64,000 bases of DNA from Haloarcula pelagica. GTDB taxonomy: Archaea > Halobacteriota > Halobacteria > Halobacteriales > Haloarculaceae. Of this stretch, positions 42,918 through 51,284 are shown piece by piece. Position 1 is the stretch's first letter; the number at the start of each line of letters is the position of its first letter. Location: positions 2,418,001 to 2,482,000 of the forward strand of contig NZ_CP126161.1 of assembly GCF_030127105.1 (NCBI RefSeq), in the 5' to 3' direction. Under the pieces are notes generated by a model, which was not told where the DNA came from, did not search any database, and worked only from the letters and a program-made list of their open reading frames with translations. Made by a program: the position numbers and the translations under genes.

Positions 42918-43170
42918 TCCGGAACCGTGCCCGTCGGTTCCGGCGTTCGGTGGACGGACCACCCCCGTCAGATCGGGGCGTCTAGTCCCGCCTTGCCGAC
43001 GGGTAAGCGAGGGGAACCGCCGGAGCGTCGGAGACGGGGGAGCACTGCCCGCGTGCTCGTGGCTCGTTCCGGGACGGAACGGAGTAACGGGTGCTTGGCC
43101 CGGCCACGGGGCTCTGTCCGAAGGCCACACGCGGCGTGTCTGCCTGTGCGCCGGGAGCCGTCCGAAGCCA
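42918..43170 (+). other. Hairpin-rich, apparently non-coding stretch upstream of purNH
   Basis: The gap 42766-43296 has no credible gene; in all frames it translates to Arg/Pro/Gly/Ser-rich sequence unlike the acidic proteins around it. Three nearly adjacent helices are visible: CCGGAACCG/CGGTTCCGG (42919-42927, 42935-42943), GGTGG/CCACC (42949-42953, 42959-42963) and CCCCG/CGGGG (42963-42967, 42974-42978). Further ones are GTTCCG/CGGAAC (43066-43080) and ACACG/CGTGT (43127-43139). It could be a structured RNA or a leader. I could not match it to RNase P RNA, SRP RNA or a known riboswitch. Confidence 0.35.
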
Positions 43171-43270
43171 CCTCTCCCGATCCGCTGTGTCGAGTGGGGT
43201 GAGACGCCGGTACACGGGCGATTCACCGTCGTCGGTGTCAGCGGTCTCGGCGTCCGTTTCGCAACTACTT

Positions 43271-43285
43271 TGCGGGCTCCCCGCA
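43271..43285 (+). promoter_or_regulatory. Perfect hairpin just before the purNH start
   Basis: TGCGGG-CTC-CCCGCA, six G/C-rich base pairs with a three-base loop, ends 11 nt before the purNH ATG. It could pause transcription or hide the ribosome-binding region. No typical TATA box is seen at the leaderless distance, so the transcript may start further upstream and include this hairpin. Confidence 0.4.
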
Positions 43286-43296
43286 GCCACTCAGAT

Positions 43297-44874
43297 ATGA
43301 AACTCGCCGGTATGGCCAGCAATCGTGGCCGGAACCTGCTGAACATCGCCGACCGCGCTCCGGGTGGGGCGGAGTTCGCGGTCGTGCTGACAAACGACGC
43401 CGACGCGCCCGTCCTCGACGACGCCGCCGAGCGGGGCATCCCGACGGAGGTCGTCGAGCGCGACCCCGACGAGGCCCGCGAGGCCCACGAGCGGCGTGTG
43501 CTCGACGCCCTGTCGGAGTACGACTTCGAGCTTGTCACGCTCGACGGCTACATGCGCATCCTCAGCGAGACGTTCCTCTCGGAGACGCCGACGACGCTGA
43601 ACGTCCACCCCTCCCTGCTGCCGAACTTCGCGGGCATGGACGCCCACGAGCAGGTGCTCGACTCGGGCGTGAAGGTGTCGGGCTGTACGGTCCACGTCGT
43701 CGACGAGACGGTCGACGGCGGGCCGATCGTCACCCAGGAACCGATCCCCGTCTTCGAGGGCGACGACGAGGACTCGCTGAAAGAACGGGTCCTCTACGAG
43801 GGGGAGTTCACCGCCTACCCGCGAGCGGTCAAGTGGTTCGCCGGGGATCGGGTCACCGTCGAGGACGACGGCACCGTCACCGTCGAGGGCGACGAGGGCG
43901 GTGACTTCCCGGCCCGACGCATCGTCTCGGACGACCGCGCCGCCGACCTGCGCTACGGGGAGAACCCCCACCAGGACGCCGCGCTGTACGCCGACAGCAC
44001 CGTCTCGGAGGCCAGCGTCGTCCACGCCGACCAGCTCAACGAGGGCGCGAAGGCGCTGTCGTACAACAACTACAACGACGCGGACGGCGCCCTGAACCTC
44101 ATCAAGGAGTTCGACGAGCCCGCCGCGGCGGTCATCAAACACACCAACCCGGCCGGCTGTGCGACCGCCGACACGCTGGCCGAGGCCTACGCCGACGCGC
44201 TCTCGACCGACCCGATGAGCGCCTTCGGCGGCATCGTCGCCCTGAACCGCGAGTGCGACGCCGACACCGCAGAACAGATCATCGACTCGTTCAAGGAGGT
44301 CGTCGTCGCGCCGGGGTACACCGACGCCGCGCTGGACGTGCTCTTCGAGAAGGAGAACCTCCGAGTGCTCGATGTCAACGACAACTTCGAAGTCACCGAC
44401 ACGCTCACGGAGAAACCCCTCGTCGGCGGTCGCCTCGTCCAGGAGCGTGACACCCAGCATCTCACCGCCGACGACCTGGAGGTCGTCACTGAGCGCGAGC
44501 CGACCGACGACCAGATCGAGTCGATGCTGTTCGCCTGGCACACGCTGAAACACGTCAAATCGAATGGCATCCTCTTCGCCAAGGACACCGAGACGGTCGG
44601 GATCGGCATGGGACAGGTCTCCCGGGTCGACGCCGTCCGGCTGGCCGCGATGAAGGCCGACGAACACGCCGAGGGGAAAGACGCCGACGGCGCCGTGATG
44701 GCCTCGGACGCCTTCTTCCCGTTCCCGGACGGGATCGAGGAGGCCGCCGAGGCCGGGATCGAGGCGGTCATCCAGCCCGGCGGCTCGAAGAACGACGACT
44801 CGGTCATCGAGGCCGCGAACGAACACGACATGACGATGGTGTTCACCGGCCAGCGCAGCTTCCGGCACGACTGA
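43297..44874 (+). CDS. purNH: PurN-PurH fusion: GAR transformylase plus AICAR transformylase
   Basis: A 525-residue fusion. Residues about 1-190 are a PurN-type formyltransferase, with GMASNRGRNLLNIADR for substrate binding, NVHPSLLPNFAG with catalytic Asn and His and VDGGPI with the catalytic Asp. Residues about 205-525 are the AICAR transformylase part of PurH: LRYGENPHQDAALY, IKHTNPAGCA with the Lys-His pair, and GMGQVSRVDAVRLA. The IMP cyclohydrolase (MGS-like) domain of bacterial PurH is absent, so IMP ring closure must come from another protein such as PurO. Both halves use 10-formyl-THF. ATG at 43297; the open frame upstream is not coding-like. Confidence 0.92.
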   Translation: MKLAGMASNRGRNLLNIADRAPGGAEFAVVLTNDADAPVLDDAAERGIPTEVVERDPDEAREAHERRVLDALSEYDFELVTLDGYMRILSETFLSETPTTLNVHPSLLPNFAGMDAHEQVLDSGVKVSGCTVHVVDETVDGGPIVTQEPIPVFEGDDEDSLKERVLYEGEFTAYPRAVKWFAGDRVTVEDDGTVTVEGDEGGDFPARRIVSDDRAADLRYGENPHQDAALYADSTVSEASVVHADQLNEGAKALSYNNYNDADGALNLIKEFDEPAAAVIKHTNPAGCATADTLAEAYADALSTDPMSAFGGIVALNRECDADTAEQIIDSFKEVVVAPGYTDAALDVLFEKENLRVLDVNDNFEVTDTLTEKPLVGGRLVQERDTQHLTADDLEVVTEREPTDDQIESMLFAWHTLKHVKSNGILFAKDTETVGIGMGQVSRVDAVRLAAMKADEHAEGKDADGAVMASDAFFPFPDGIEEAAEAGIEAVIQPGGSKNDDSVIEAANEHDMTMVFTGQRSFRHD

Positions 44875-44948
44875 ACAGCACCACCCGTCGGCCCGAACCT
44901 CGTCCGGTCTCGAAAGCTGTTTGCCGCGGGCCGGTCAAGACGCCGGCT

Positions 44949-45908
44949 ATGACAGACGATACAGACCGTGAACGGGCGGTCAGGGACGCGGTCGACCGTT
45001 CACAGAGCGGCGCACCGGCCGGCGGCCACGTCATCAGGGACCGGTTCTCCGCCGACGAGATCTTCCAGCGCATCATCGTCGCCGCTGACCACGAGGTGAC
45101 CGCGTCACGGCGCGAACTGCTGGCCAGCGGGCTGGCTGCGGGCTTCGCGATCACCGTCACCTTCCTGTTGTACGCGTCGCTGTACGCGTCGACCGACGGC
45201 GATCCGGTCCTGAGCGCACTGCTGTACCCGCTCGGGTTCGTGTTCATCATCCTCGGGGACTACCAGCTCTACACGGAGAACACGCTCCCGCCGGTCGCGC
45301 TGACGCTGGAACGACTGGCGAGTCTCCCCCCTCCCTGTTCCGGATCTGGGGGCTGGTGCTCGTCGCCAACCTCGCCGGGGGGTGCGCTCGGTGCGTTCGC
45401 GCTCGCCTCGACCGGCGTGCTCTCGCCCGACGCGGCCCTGGCGGCCGAGGGGTTCGCCCGGAAGGCCATCGAGACGCCGTGGTGGACGCTGTTCTCGAAG
45501 GCCGTCTTCGCCGGGCTCATCGTGGCCGGCGTCGTCTGGGTCGACTACTCGCTGCGGGACAGCATCTCCAGGCTCGCCCTCGTCTACGTCTCCTTCCTGG
45601 CGATCCCCTTCGCGAACCTCTATCACGTGGTCGTCTCCGCGACGGAGATGCTGTATCTCGTGTTCATCGGCGAACTCAGCCTCGCGGTCGGGACCACGCA
45701 GTTCGTCCTACCGGTCCTGCTCGGGAACTCCATCGGCGGCGTCGTGCTCGTGACCGTGGTCAACTACTTCCAGACGACCGAGCGGCGACTGGCGAGCGCC
45801 CGCAAAGCCGGTCGGAAGCGACAGCTCACCGTCCGGGAGTGGCTTCTGGGCTCGTTCTCGGAGTCGGGCCGTTGGTACGTGCCGGTCAACGGCCACGAGG
45901 ACGACTGA
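44949..45908 (+). CDS. Formate/nitrite transporter (FNT) family channel with a local out-of-frame segment
   Basis: A 319-codon frame with FNT features: a cytosolic N-terminus, helices starting at SRRELLASGLAAGFAITVTF, GDYQLYTENTLPPVALTLE, TPWWTLFSKAVFAGLIVAG, FLAIPFANLYHVV and GNSIGGVVLVTVVNY. Between 45329 and 45380 the annotated frame gives a Pro/Ser-rich piece, while another frame gives PSLFRIWGLVLVANLAGG, the expected membrane helix. The C run at 45326-45331 and the G run at 45377-45382 mark the two compensating indels. FNT channels carry formate, nitrite or related small anions. The double shift may be a sequence error. Confidence 0.82.
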   Translation: MTDDTDRERAVRDAVDRSQSGAPAGGHVIRDRFSADEIFQRIIVAADHEVTASRRELLASGLAAGFAITVTFLLYASLYASTDGDPVLSALLYPLGFVFIILGDYQLYTENTLPPVALTLERLASLPPPCSGSGGWCSSPTSPGGALGAFALASTGVLSPDAALAAEGFARKAIETPWWTLFSKAVFAGLIVAGVVWVDYSLRDSISRLALVYVSFLAIPFANLYHVVVSATEMLYLVFIGELSLAVGTTQFVLPVLLGNSIGGVVLVTVVNYFQTTERRLASARKAGRKRQLTVREWLLGSFSESGRWYVPVNGHEDD

Positions 45909-45948
45909 GTCCCAAACCCATATCTCCGACCTGCGAGTACGTCCCGAC

Positions 45949-46518
45949 GTGCACTGGCTGAGGGAGAACCGCAACTGGCTGTTGTTCGCCGTCACCGTCC
46001 TCTCGGGACTGGGAGCAGTCGGCGTCGCCGTCGTCGGCCTGTTCACGACCCTGTCTGTCCTCCTCACCGGCGGGCCGATCCTCGGTATCGTCGCCGGTAC
46101 CGTCTTCGGGTCGCTGGCCCTGTTCGGGCTGTGTGTCGTCTTCGGCGTCCGCCTGGTCACGTCGCTCGCGGCGTCGGCCTCGCTCCCGAAGAGTCAGCGG
46201 GTCGCCGACGGACTGGGTCGCCTGGAGCGGTTCGTCCCGCCGCTGTCGGCGCTCGGGCTCGCCGACCGGTTCGAACCGCCCGAGCCGACCGTCGAGGAGC
46301 GCCGCGAGGCGCTCACACAGCGCTACGTCGACGGGGAACTGAGCGAGGCGGAACTCGAAGCCCGGCTGCGGACACTTCTCGACGAGGAAGACGACGAACG
46401 GGACACCCCGTCGGCCCGTGCGGTCGCCGACGAGCGGGCCGTCGCCGAAGCCGGGCGGGACGGACGGGACCGGGGAACAGATCGCGGGGAGCGAGAACGG
46501 GAGACAGAGGAGCGTTAG
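45949..46518 (+). CDS. Membrane protein with SHOCT domain
   Basis: A 189-residue protein starting at GTG 45949. Two membrane helices (about residues 10-35 and 43-70) are followed by a soluble region and a SHOCT motif at about 124-145: ALTQRYVDGELSEAELEARL. The last 40 residues are charged and Arg/Glu/Asp-rich, probably disordered. SHOCT helices are short oligomerisation modules found at the end of many haloarchaeal membrane proteins. No enzymatic motif. The stop overlaps the convergent gene by 4 bp. Confidence 0.75.
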   Translation: MHWLRENRNWLLFAVTVLSGLGAVGVAVVGLFTTLSVLLTGGPILGIVAGTVFGSLALFGLCVVFGVRLVTSLAASASLPKSQRVADGLGRLERFVPPLSALGLADRFEPPEPTVEERREALTQRYVDGELSEAELEARLRTLLDEEDDERDTPSARAVADERAVAEAGRDGRDRGTDRGERERETEER

Positions 46519-47102
46519 TCGCCGGTCACGAACTCGGTGTCGCTCGACGTACCCAGACGTGCGGTCGCGCTCGTGCCGCGCTCGCCCCACCACTCGACGG
46601 TACAGACCGTCGCGCCGTCGCTGCGGGTGTGGTCGTCGATCGCGACGAAGCCGGTGTCGACGCCGAAGCGTTTTCCGATCCCGCGGACGACGCCCCGTTC
46701 GAAGGCGGCCGGATACGGGGTGTCACACACCAGGCGGCCGGTCCGCTCGCCGGTGCGGGTGAAGCTGTACCCGCCGGCTTCGCCCCGGTGGAGGTCCCGG
46801 TGGACGCCGTCGAGTCCGGCCAGCGCCGCGCCGACGCCGTCGACGCCGCCCGGCCAGTCCGTGACCCGAGGGAAGGTCACGCCGATCTGTTCGACGATGT
46901 TCCGGCCGGTCGTCGAGTGCAGGTCCTCGTACAGCGCCCGCACGTTCGCCAGCGGGTACCACTCGCCCCGCTCCGGCTCGGGGAGGCCGTTGCGTTCGAG
47001 GAGCAGTCGGGTCCGCTGTTCGAACCCGCCGCAGGTCTCGGTGATGGCTGCTCGAACGCACTCGACTGCCGTCGCGGATACCGTGGTGGCCTGTCCCGTC
47101 AT
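46515..47102 (-). CDS. Conserved hypothetical protein, possible V4R/DUF2378-like domain
   Basis: A 195-residue soluble protein starting MTGQATTVSATAVECV at 47102. The N-terminal half is helical with a GLPEPERGEWYPLANVRALYEDL segment; the C-terminal half has YSFTRTGERTGRLVCDTPYP, ERGVVRGIGKRFG and CTVEWWGERG, a pattern seen in small-ligand-binding domains such as V4R or the bacterial DUF2378 proteins. I cannot confirm the relation by search. It may sense or bind a small molecule. It converges with the SHOCT gene. Confidence 0.5.
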   Translation of the reverse strand: MTGQATTVSATAVECVRAAITETCGGFEQRTRLLLERNGLPEPERGEWYPLANVRALYEDLHSTTGRNIVEQIGVTFPRVTDWPGGVDGVGAALAGLDGVHRDLHRGEAGGYSFTRTGERTGRLVCDTPYPAAFERGVVRGIGKRFGVDTGFVAIDDHTRSDGATVCTVEWWGERGTSATARLGTSSDTEFVTGD

Positions 47103-47308
47103 CGTGTCCCCGACAACAGGCCCCAGGTCCCTCACCGTACGACCTCACCAGTTTGGACCGGCTCCGATCGCCTGGATACGGCCGCTGTCGTGCGGTTTCA
47201 CTCCACAGCCCGTCGCTGGCACCTGTCGGGTGAACGACCGTACCTTACTGGTTAGTGTCCGATCCCCGGCCACCGTTGTTTTTGCTCCCCGGGCACCAAG
47301 CCAGAGGT

Positions 47309-48112
47309 ATGAGCGACTACACGGTCGTCCGCATCGACATCGACAGCGACGTTGTCAGGCGGGCGGCGAGAGCGGTTCCCGGGGTCGAAGTGCCCGAGGA
47401 GTTCGACCCGGAGACAGAGCGCGTGACGCCGCTCCCCGGTCGGACCGACACAGTAGCCGACGACGCCGACGCGGTCGACGACGGTTCCGGTCGGGGCGGT
47501 CAGCCCCGGTCGCTGGTCGGCGAGTACGGCCTGCTCGCCGCGGCGGTCGCCATGATCGGCGCCGGCGTCGCGACCGCCGGCCTGTGGTGGTACCGGCGAC
47601 GGAACCGCGACAGCGCCCCGACGCCCGAGACGGAGTTCGAGAGCCCTGCATGGGAGGAGACGGCCGTCGCCGCGACCGAGGACCAACCCGGTAGCACCGG
47701 GACCGTCCCGAACCCCGACGGGGTCCCCGGCGACCGGGTGGCCGGTGACGACGATACAGCGGTCGCCGGCGACGATTCGACCGGCGCCGGCCCGACGGAG
47801 TTCGACGCCCCGACCGTGGACACACCCACCGACGAACCCGATACCGACGCCGAACCGGACGCTAGCGAGGCCGAACGCGACGAACAGGGGGCGCCGACGG
47901 CAGAAGAGTCCTCGGAAGCGGCGACCGAGCGCGTCGTGGCGGCCGACACGACGGCGGAGTCGGCGAGCGAGTCCGACGCCGACAAGCCGGCGCCGTCAGC
48001 GGACGAGTCCGAACTCGCCGGCGACGGGAGTCTCGACCGGGCACCGCTCCTGGGTGTCGCCTTCGTCGCGCTGAGCGGTGCGGTGGTCCGCTGGCTCCAG
48101 CGGGAGTCGTAG
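47309..48112 (+). CDS. Single-helix protein with long acidic linker
   Basis: A 267-residue protein starting MSDYTVVRIDIDSDVVRR. Residues 1-75 form a small soluble domain, about 78-98 is a membrane helix (YGLLAAAVAMIGAGVATAGLWWY) followed by RRR, and about 105-245 is a low-complexity stretch rich in Asp, Glu, Thr, Ala and Pro. A second hydrophobic segment (LLGVAFVALSGAVVRWL) closes the protein. No known domain. The start at 47309 is chosen over GTG 47255 because the longer frame adds a Pro-rich non-family-like leader. folCP starts 41 bp downstream. Confidence 0.65.
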   Translation: MSDYTVVRIDIDSDVVRRAARAVPGVEVPEEFDPETERVTPLPGRTDTVADDADAVDDGSGRGGQPRSLVGEYGLLAAAVAMIGAGVATAGLWWYRRRNRDSAPTPETEFESPAWEETAVAATEDQPGSTGTVPNPDGVPGDRVAGDDDTAVAGDDSTGAGPTEFDAPTVDTPTDEPDTDAEPDASEAERDEQGAPTAEESSEAATERVVAADTTAESASESDADKPAPSADESELAGDGSLDRAPLLGVAFVALSGAVVRWLQRES

Positions 48113-48152
48113 GTCCGACAGGCTAAAGCGCGACGACGTGATTACCGCGAGC

Positions 48153-50588
48153 ATGGAGTTCCACGAGGCCGCGAACTTCCTCTTCGAGTTGCGCCGGTTC
48201 GCCTCCCGGCCCGGCACCGACGCCACGCGGGACCTGCTGTCGGCGCTCGGGGACCCCCACGAGCGCATAGACTGTGTCCAGATCGCCGGGTCGAACGGGA
48301 AGGGATCGACCGCCCGCATGGTCGAACGGACCCTCCGGGAGGCCGGACTGGATGTCGGCCTCTACACCTCGCCACACCTCGACGATGTCCGCGAGCGCAT
48401 CCGGGTCAACGGTCGTAAGATCCCCGAAGCAGCGCTCGTGGAGTACGCCGAGACGGTCGAACCGTACGTCACCGAACAGGGCGCCGTCGGCGAGTCGCCC
48501 ACCTTCTTCGAGACGCTGACCGCGCTGGCGCTGTGGGAGTTCGACCGCCGGAACGTCGACATCGCCGTCCTGGAGGTCGGTATCGGCGGCAAGTACGACG
48601 CCACGAGCGTCGTCGACCCGATCGCCAGTACGGTCACCTCGGTGACGCTCGAACACACCGACATACTCGGGGACACCGTCGCCGAGATCGCGACCGACAA
48701 GGCCCACGTCGCGCCCGACGACGCTCCCCTCGTGACGGCGACGACCGGCGACGCGCTGGCGGCTGTCCGGGAGGTCGCCGGCGACGTGGTGACCGTCGGC
48801 GACGACGCGGACGTGTCCGTCACTTACCGCGGGCGCGACGGCCTGGAGGGCGCGGTCACCGTCGAGGGGCCCGACTGGACCGTCGACACGCACCTCCCCT
48901 TACTGGGTGCGCATCAGGCGACCAACGCCGGCGTCGCGGCGACGCTGTGTCGGCAGGTCGCGGACGTGTCGTCGGCCGACCTGGAACGGGGCCTCCGAAA
49001 CGCCCACTGGCCCGGCCGCTTCGAGGTCATGGGCGAGGACCCGCTCGTCGTCCTCGACGGCGCGCACAACCCCGGCGGGATCGAGCGGGTCGCCGAGACG
49101 CTCGACACCTTCGACTACGACGACCTCCACGTCGTCGTCGGCGCGATGGTCGACAAGGACCACGAACGCATCGCCGCGGCGCTGCCGGCGTTCGACCGCG
49201 CGATCGCCTGTCACCCCAATATCGGCCGGGCCGAGTCCGCCGAGGTGGTCGCCGCGGCGTTGCGGACGACGGCCGACGCGACCGTCGAGACTCGGTCGGA
49301 TGTCGCCGGCGCCCTCGGGATGGCACTCGACGCGGCCGGCCCCGACGACGCGGTACTGGTCACCGGCTCGCTGTACGCCGTCCGTGAGGCCCGCACGCGG
49401 TGGGCACGGCCGATGGTCCCGAAGCGGATCGACTCGATCCCCGAGGCTCGCCGGACGCTCGAAGCCGCCCACGTCACCGAGGCCGGCGCCTGGCGGATGC
49501 GCGGGAAAGGCGTCCACCGCGTCCTGCGGACCCGCGTCCAGCCCCGCCAGGCCCAGTATCTCAAGGAGGAACTGCTGTCGCTGGGCGGCGAGTGTGCGAT
49601 CTCGGGGCTGAACGACCAGGACGAGGAGAACGTCGACATCGTGATGATGGCGACGATGGCCCAGTTCAAGCGCCTGGCCGACAAACTCGACGGCCAGCCC
49701 TACGGCCTCTCGACGTTCGCGGACGAACTCCGGGGGGCGCTTGACATCCAGCAACCCACCACGGACCACGACTACCCCTGGAGCGACGGCACCGCGGTCA
49801 TGGGCATCCTCAACATCACGCCGGACTCCTTCCACGACGGCGGCGAGTACAACGCAGTCGAGGACGCCGTCGGCCGCGCCGAGGCGATGATCGAGGCGGG
49901 TGTCGACATCCTCGACATCGGCGGGGAGTCGACCCGGCCCGGCGCCGACGTGGTGCCCGCCGAGGCGGAACGCGAGCGGGTCGTCCCGGTCGTCGAGGCG
50001 CTTGCGGACCACGACGTAGCGCTGTCGGTCGACACCCGGAAGGCGAGCGTCGCACGGGCGGCGCTGGACGCCGGCGCGGACATCCTCAACGATGTCTCCG
50101 GGCTGGCGGACCCCGAGATGCGCCTGGTCGCCGCCGAGTACGACGTGCCCGTCGTCGTGATGCACTCGATCGAGGTGCCGGTCGACCCCGACAGCGACAT
50201 CCACTACGACGACGTGGTCACCGACTGCATCGACGCCCTCACCGAGCGAGTCCTGCTGGCCGAGAAGGCCGGCCTGGACCGCGAGCAGATCGTCGTCGAC
50301 CCCGGCGTCGGCTTCGGGAAGTCCGCCGCCGAGAGCTTCGAACTGCTCGACCGACTCGACGAGTTCCAGGCGCTTGGCTGTCCGGTGCTGGTCGGGCACT
50401 CCCACAAGTCCCTCTTTGGCCTGATCGGGCAGGACGCCGACGAACGCGAGCACGCGACCGTCGCCGCGACGGCACTGGCCACAGAGCGCGGGGCCGACAT
50501 CGTCCGCGTCCACGACGTGCCCGAGAACGTCGCCGCCGTCAACGTCGTCGAGGCGGCCGACGATCCGAGTCGGTTCGGCGCGGAGTGA
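48153..50588 (+). CDS. folCP: Bifunctional folylpolyglutamate synthase / dihydropteroate synthase
   Basis: An 811-residue fusion. Residues about 1-405 are FolC-like (Mur ligase fold), with P-loop GSNGKGSTARMV near residue 48, TSPHLDDVRER and DGAHNPGG. Residues about 410-545 are a linking domain with GKGVHRVLRTRVQPRQAQYL. Residues about 548-811 are a TIM-barrel FolP (DHPS), with ILNITPDSFHDGG, DIGGESTRPGA and GHSHKSLFG. FolP joins pterin and p-aminobenzoate; FolC adds glutamate. The start at 48153 (MEFHEAANFLFELRRF) fits FolC proteins. It can supply folate to PurNH upstream. Confidence 0.93.
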   Translation: MEFHEAANFLFELRRFASRPGTDATRDLLSALGDPHERIDCVQIAGSNGKGSTARMVERTLREAGLDVGLYTSPHLDDVRERIRVNGRKIPEAALVEYAETVEPYVTEQGAVGESPTFFETLTALALWEFDRRNVDIAVLEVGIGGKYDATSVVDPIASTVTSVTLEHTDILGDTVAEIATDKAHVAPDDAPLVTATTGDALAAVREVAGDVVTVGDDADVSVTYRGRDGLEGAVTVEGPDWTVDTHLPLLGAHQATNAGVAATLCRQVADVSSADLERGLRNAHWPGRFEVMGEDPLVVLDGAHNPGGIERVAETLDTFDYDDLHVVVGAMVDKDHERIAAALPAFDRAIACHPNIGRAESAEVVAAALRTTADATVETRSDVAGALGMALDAAGPDDAVLVTGSLYAVREARTRWARPMVPKRIDSIPEARRTLEAAHVTEAGAWRMRGKGVHRVLRTRVQPRQAQYLKEELLSLGGECAISGLNDQDEENVDIVMMATMAQFKRLADKLDGQPYGLSTFADELRGALDIQQPTTDHDYPWSDGTAVMGILNITPDSFHDGGEYNAVEDAVGRAEAMIEAGVDILDIGGESTRPGADVVPAEAERERVVPVVEALADHDVALSVDTRKASVARAALDAGADILNDVSGLADPEMRLVAAEYDVPVVVMHSIEVPVDPDSDIHYDDVVTDCIDALTERVLLAEKAGLDREQIVVDPGVGFGKSAAESFELLDRLDEFQALGCPVLVGHSHKSLFGLIGQDADEREHATVAATALATERGADIVRVHDVPENVAAVNVVEAADDPSRFGAE

Positions 50589-50648
50589 GACTGTCACCGC
50601 TTGTCAGGGCTCCACAAGAGCTATTCGTCGCTGTCGAGAGCGCGGCGT

Positions 50649-51263
50649 ATGGACGAGGACCAGCGCGAGACCGTCCGGACGGGCTACGACGACATCGCCG
50701 CGACGTACACGGCCGAACGCGACGGGGACGGCCGCGAACGACGCCTCCTCACGGACCTGTCCGCGGCGCTACCGGCCGGAAGCCGCGTGCTCGACGCCGG
50801 CTGTGGCGCCGGGACGCCCGCCCTCGATGTCGTCGTCGGCGACCACGCGGTGACCGGATTGGACATCTCCCGCGAGCAGTTGCGCTCGGCCGGGGCGCGA
50901 CTCCCCGACTCACTGTTCTGTCAGGGCGACCTCGCGGCGCTACCGTTCGTCGACGACACCTTCGACGCCCTCGTCTCCCTGCACGCGGTCATCCACGTCC
51001 CGCGGGCCGAACACGCCGCCGTCTTCGCCGAGTTCGAACGTGTCCTCGCACCCGGCGGCCGGCTGCTGGCCGCGCTGGGCAACGAGGAGTGGGAGGGGAA
51101 CAACGACGACTGGCTCGACACCGGCACCGAGATGGCCTGGAGTTTCCACGGCCGCGAGCGCAACCGCGAACTGCTGACCGACGCCGGCTTCACGGTCACC
51201 GATGTCGAAGTCGTCGACGACGAACTGGGCGGGGCCTTCGCCTTCTTTCGGGCGCGAGCCTGA
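50649..51263 (+). CDS. Class I SAM-dependent methyltransferase
   Basis: A 204-residue methyltransferase of the UbiE/Methyltransf_11 type. Motif I is VLDAGCGAGTPALDV near residue 54, and the acidic post-motif appears in TGLDISREQL. DTFDALVSLHAVIHVPRAEH is motif IV/post-IV. Substrate unknown. ATG at 50649 starts MDEDQRETVRTGYDDIAATY; a 16-codon longer frame is less likely. It follows folCP by 60 bp on the same strand and converges with the helicase gene, 21 bp apart. Confidence 0.82.
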   Translation: MDEDQRETVRTGYDDIAATYTAERDGDGRERRLLTDLSAALPAGSRVLDAGCGAGTPALDVVVGDHAVTGLDISREQLRSAGARLPDSLFCQGDLAALPFVDDTFDALVSLHAVIHVPRAEHAAVFAEFERVLAPGGRLLAALGNEEWEGNNDDWLDTGTEMAWSFHGRERNRELLTDAGFTVTDVEVVDDELGGAFAFFRARA

Positions 51264-51284
51264 TCGGCCGCCGTCGACGACCGT

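Noticed and set aside
42918-43200. RNase P RNA, SRP 7S RNA or cobalamin riboswitch
   Set aside because: I looked for the RNase P GAGGAAAGTC core, the SRP helix 8 GGAA/GGAGCAG loop and the B12-box consensus. None is present, so only a general structured-RNA candidate is reported.
42802-43296. In-frame N-terminal extension of purNH
   Set aside because: The frame is open, but the translation is rich in Arg, Pro, Gly and Cys, unlike the acidic haloarchaeal proteome, and PurN starts naturally at MKLAGMASNRG.
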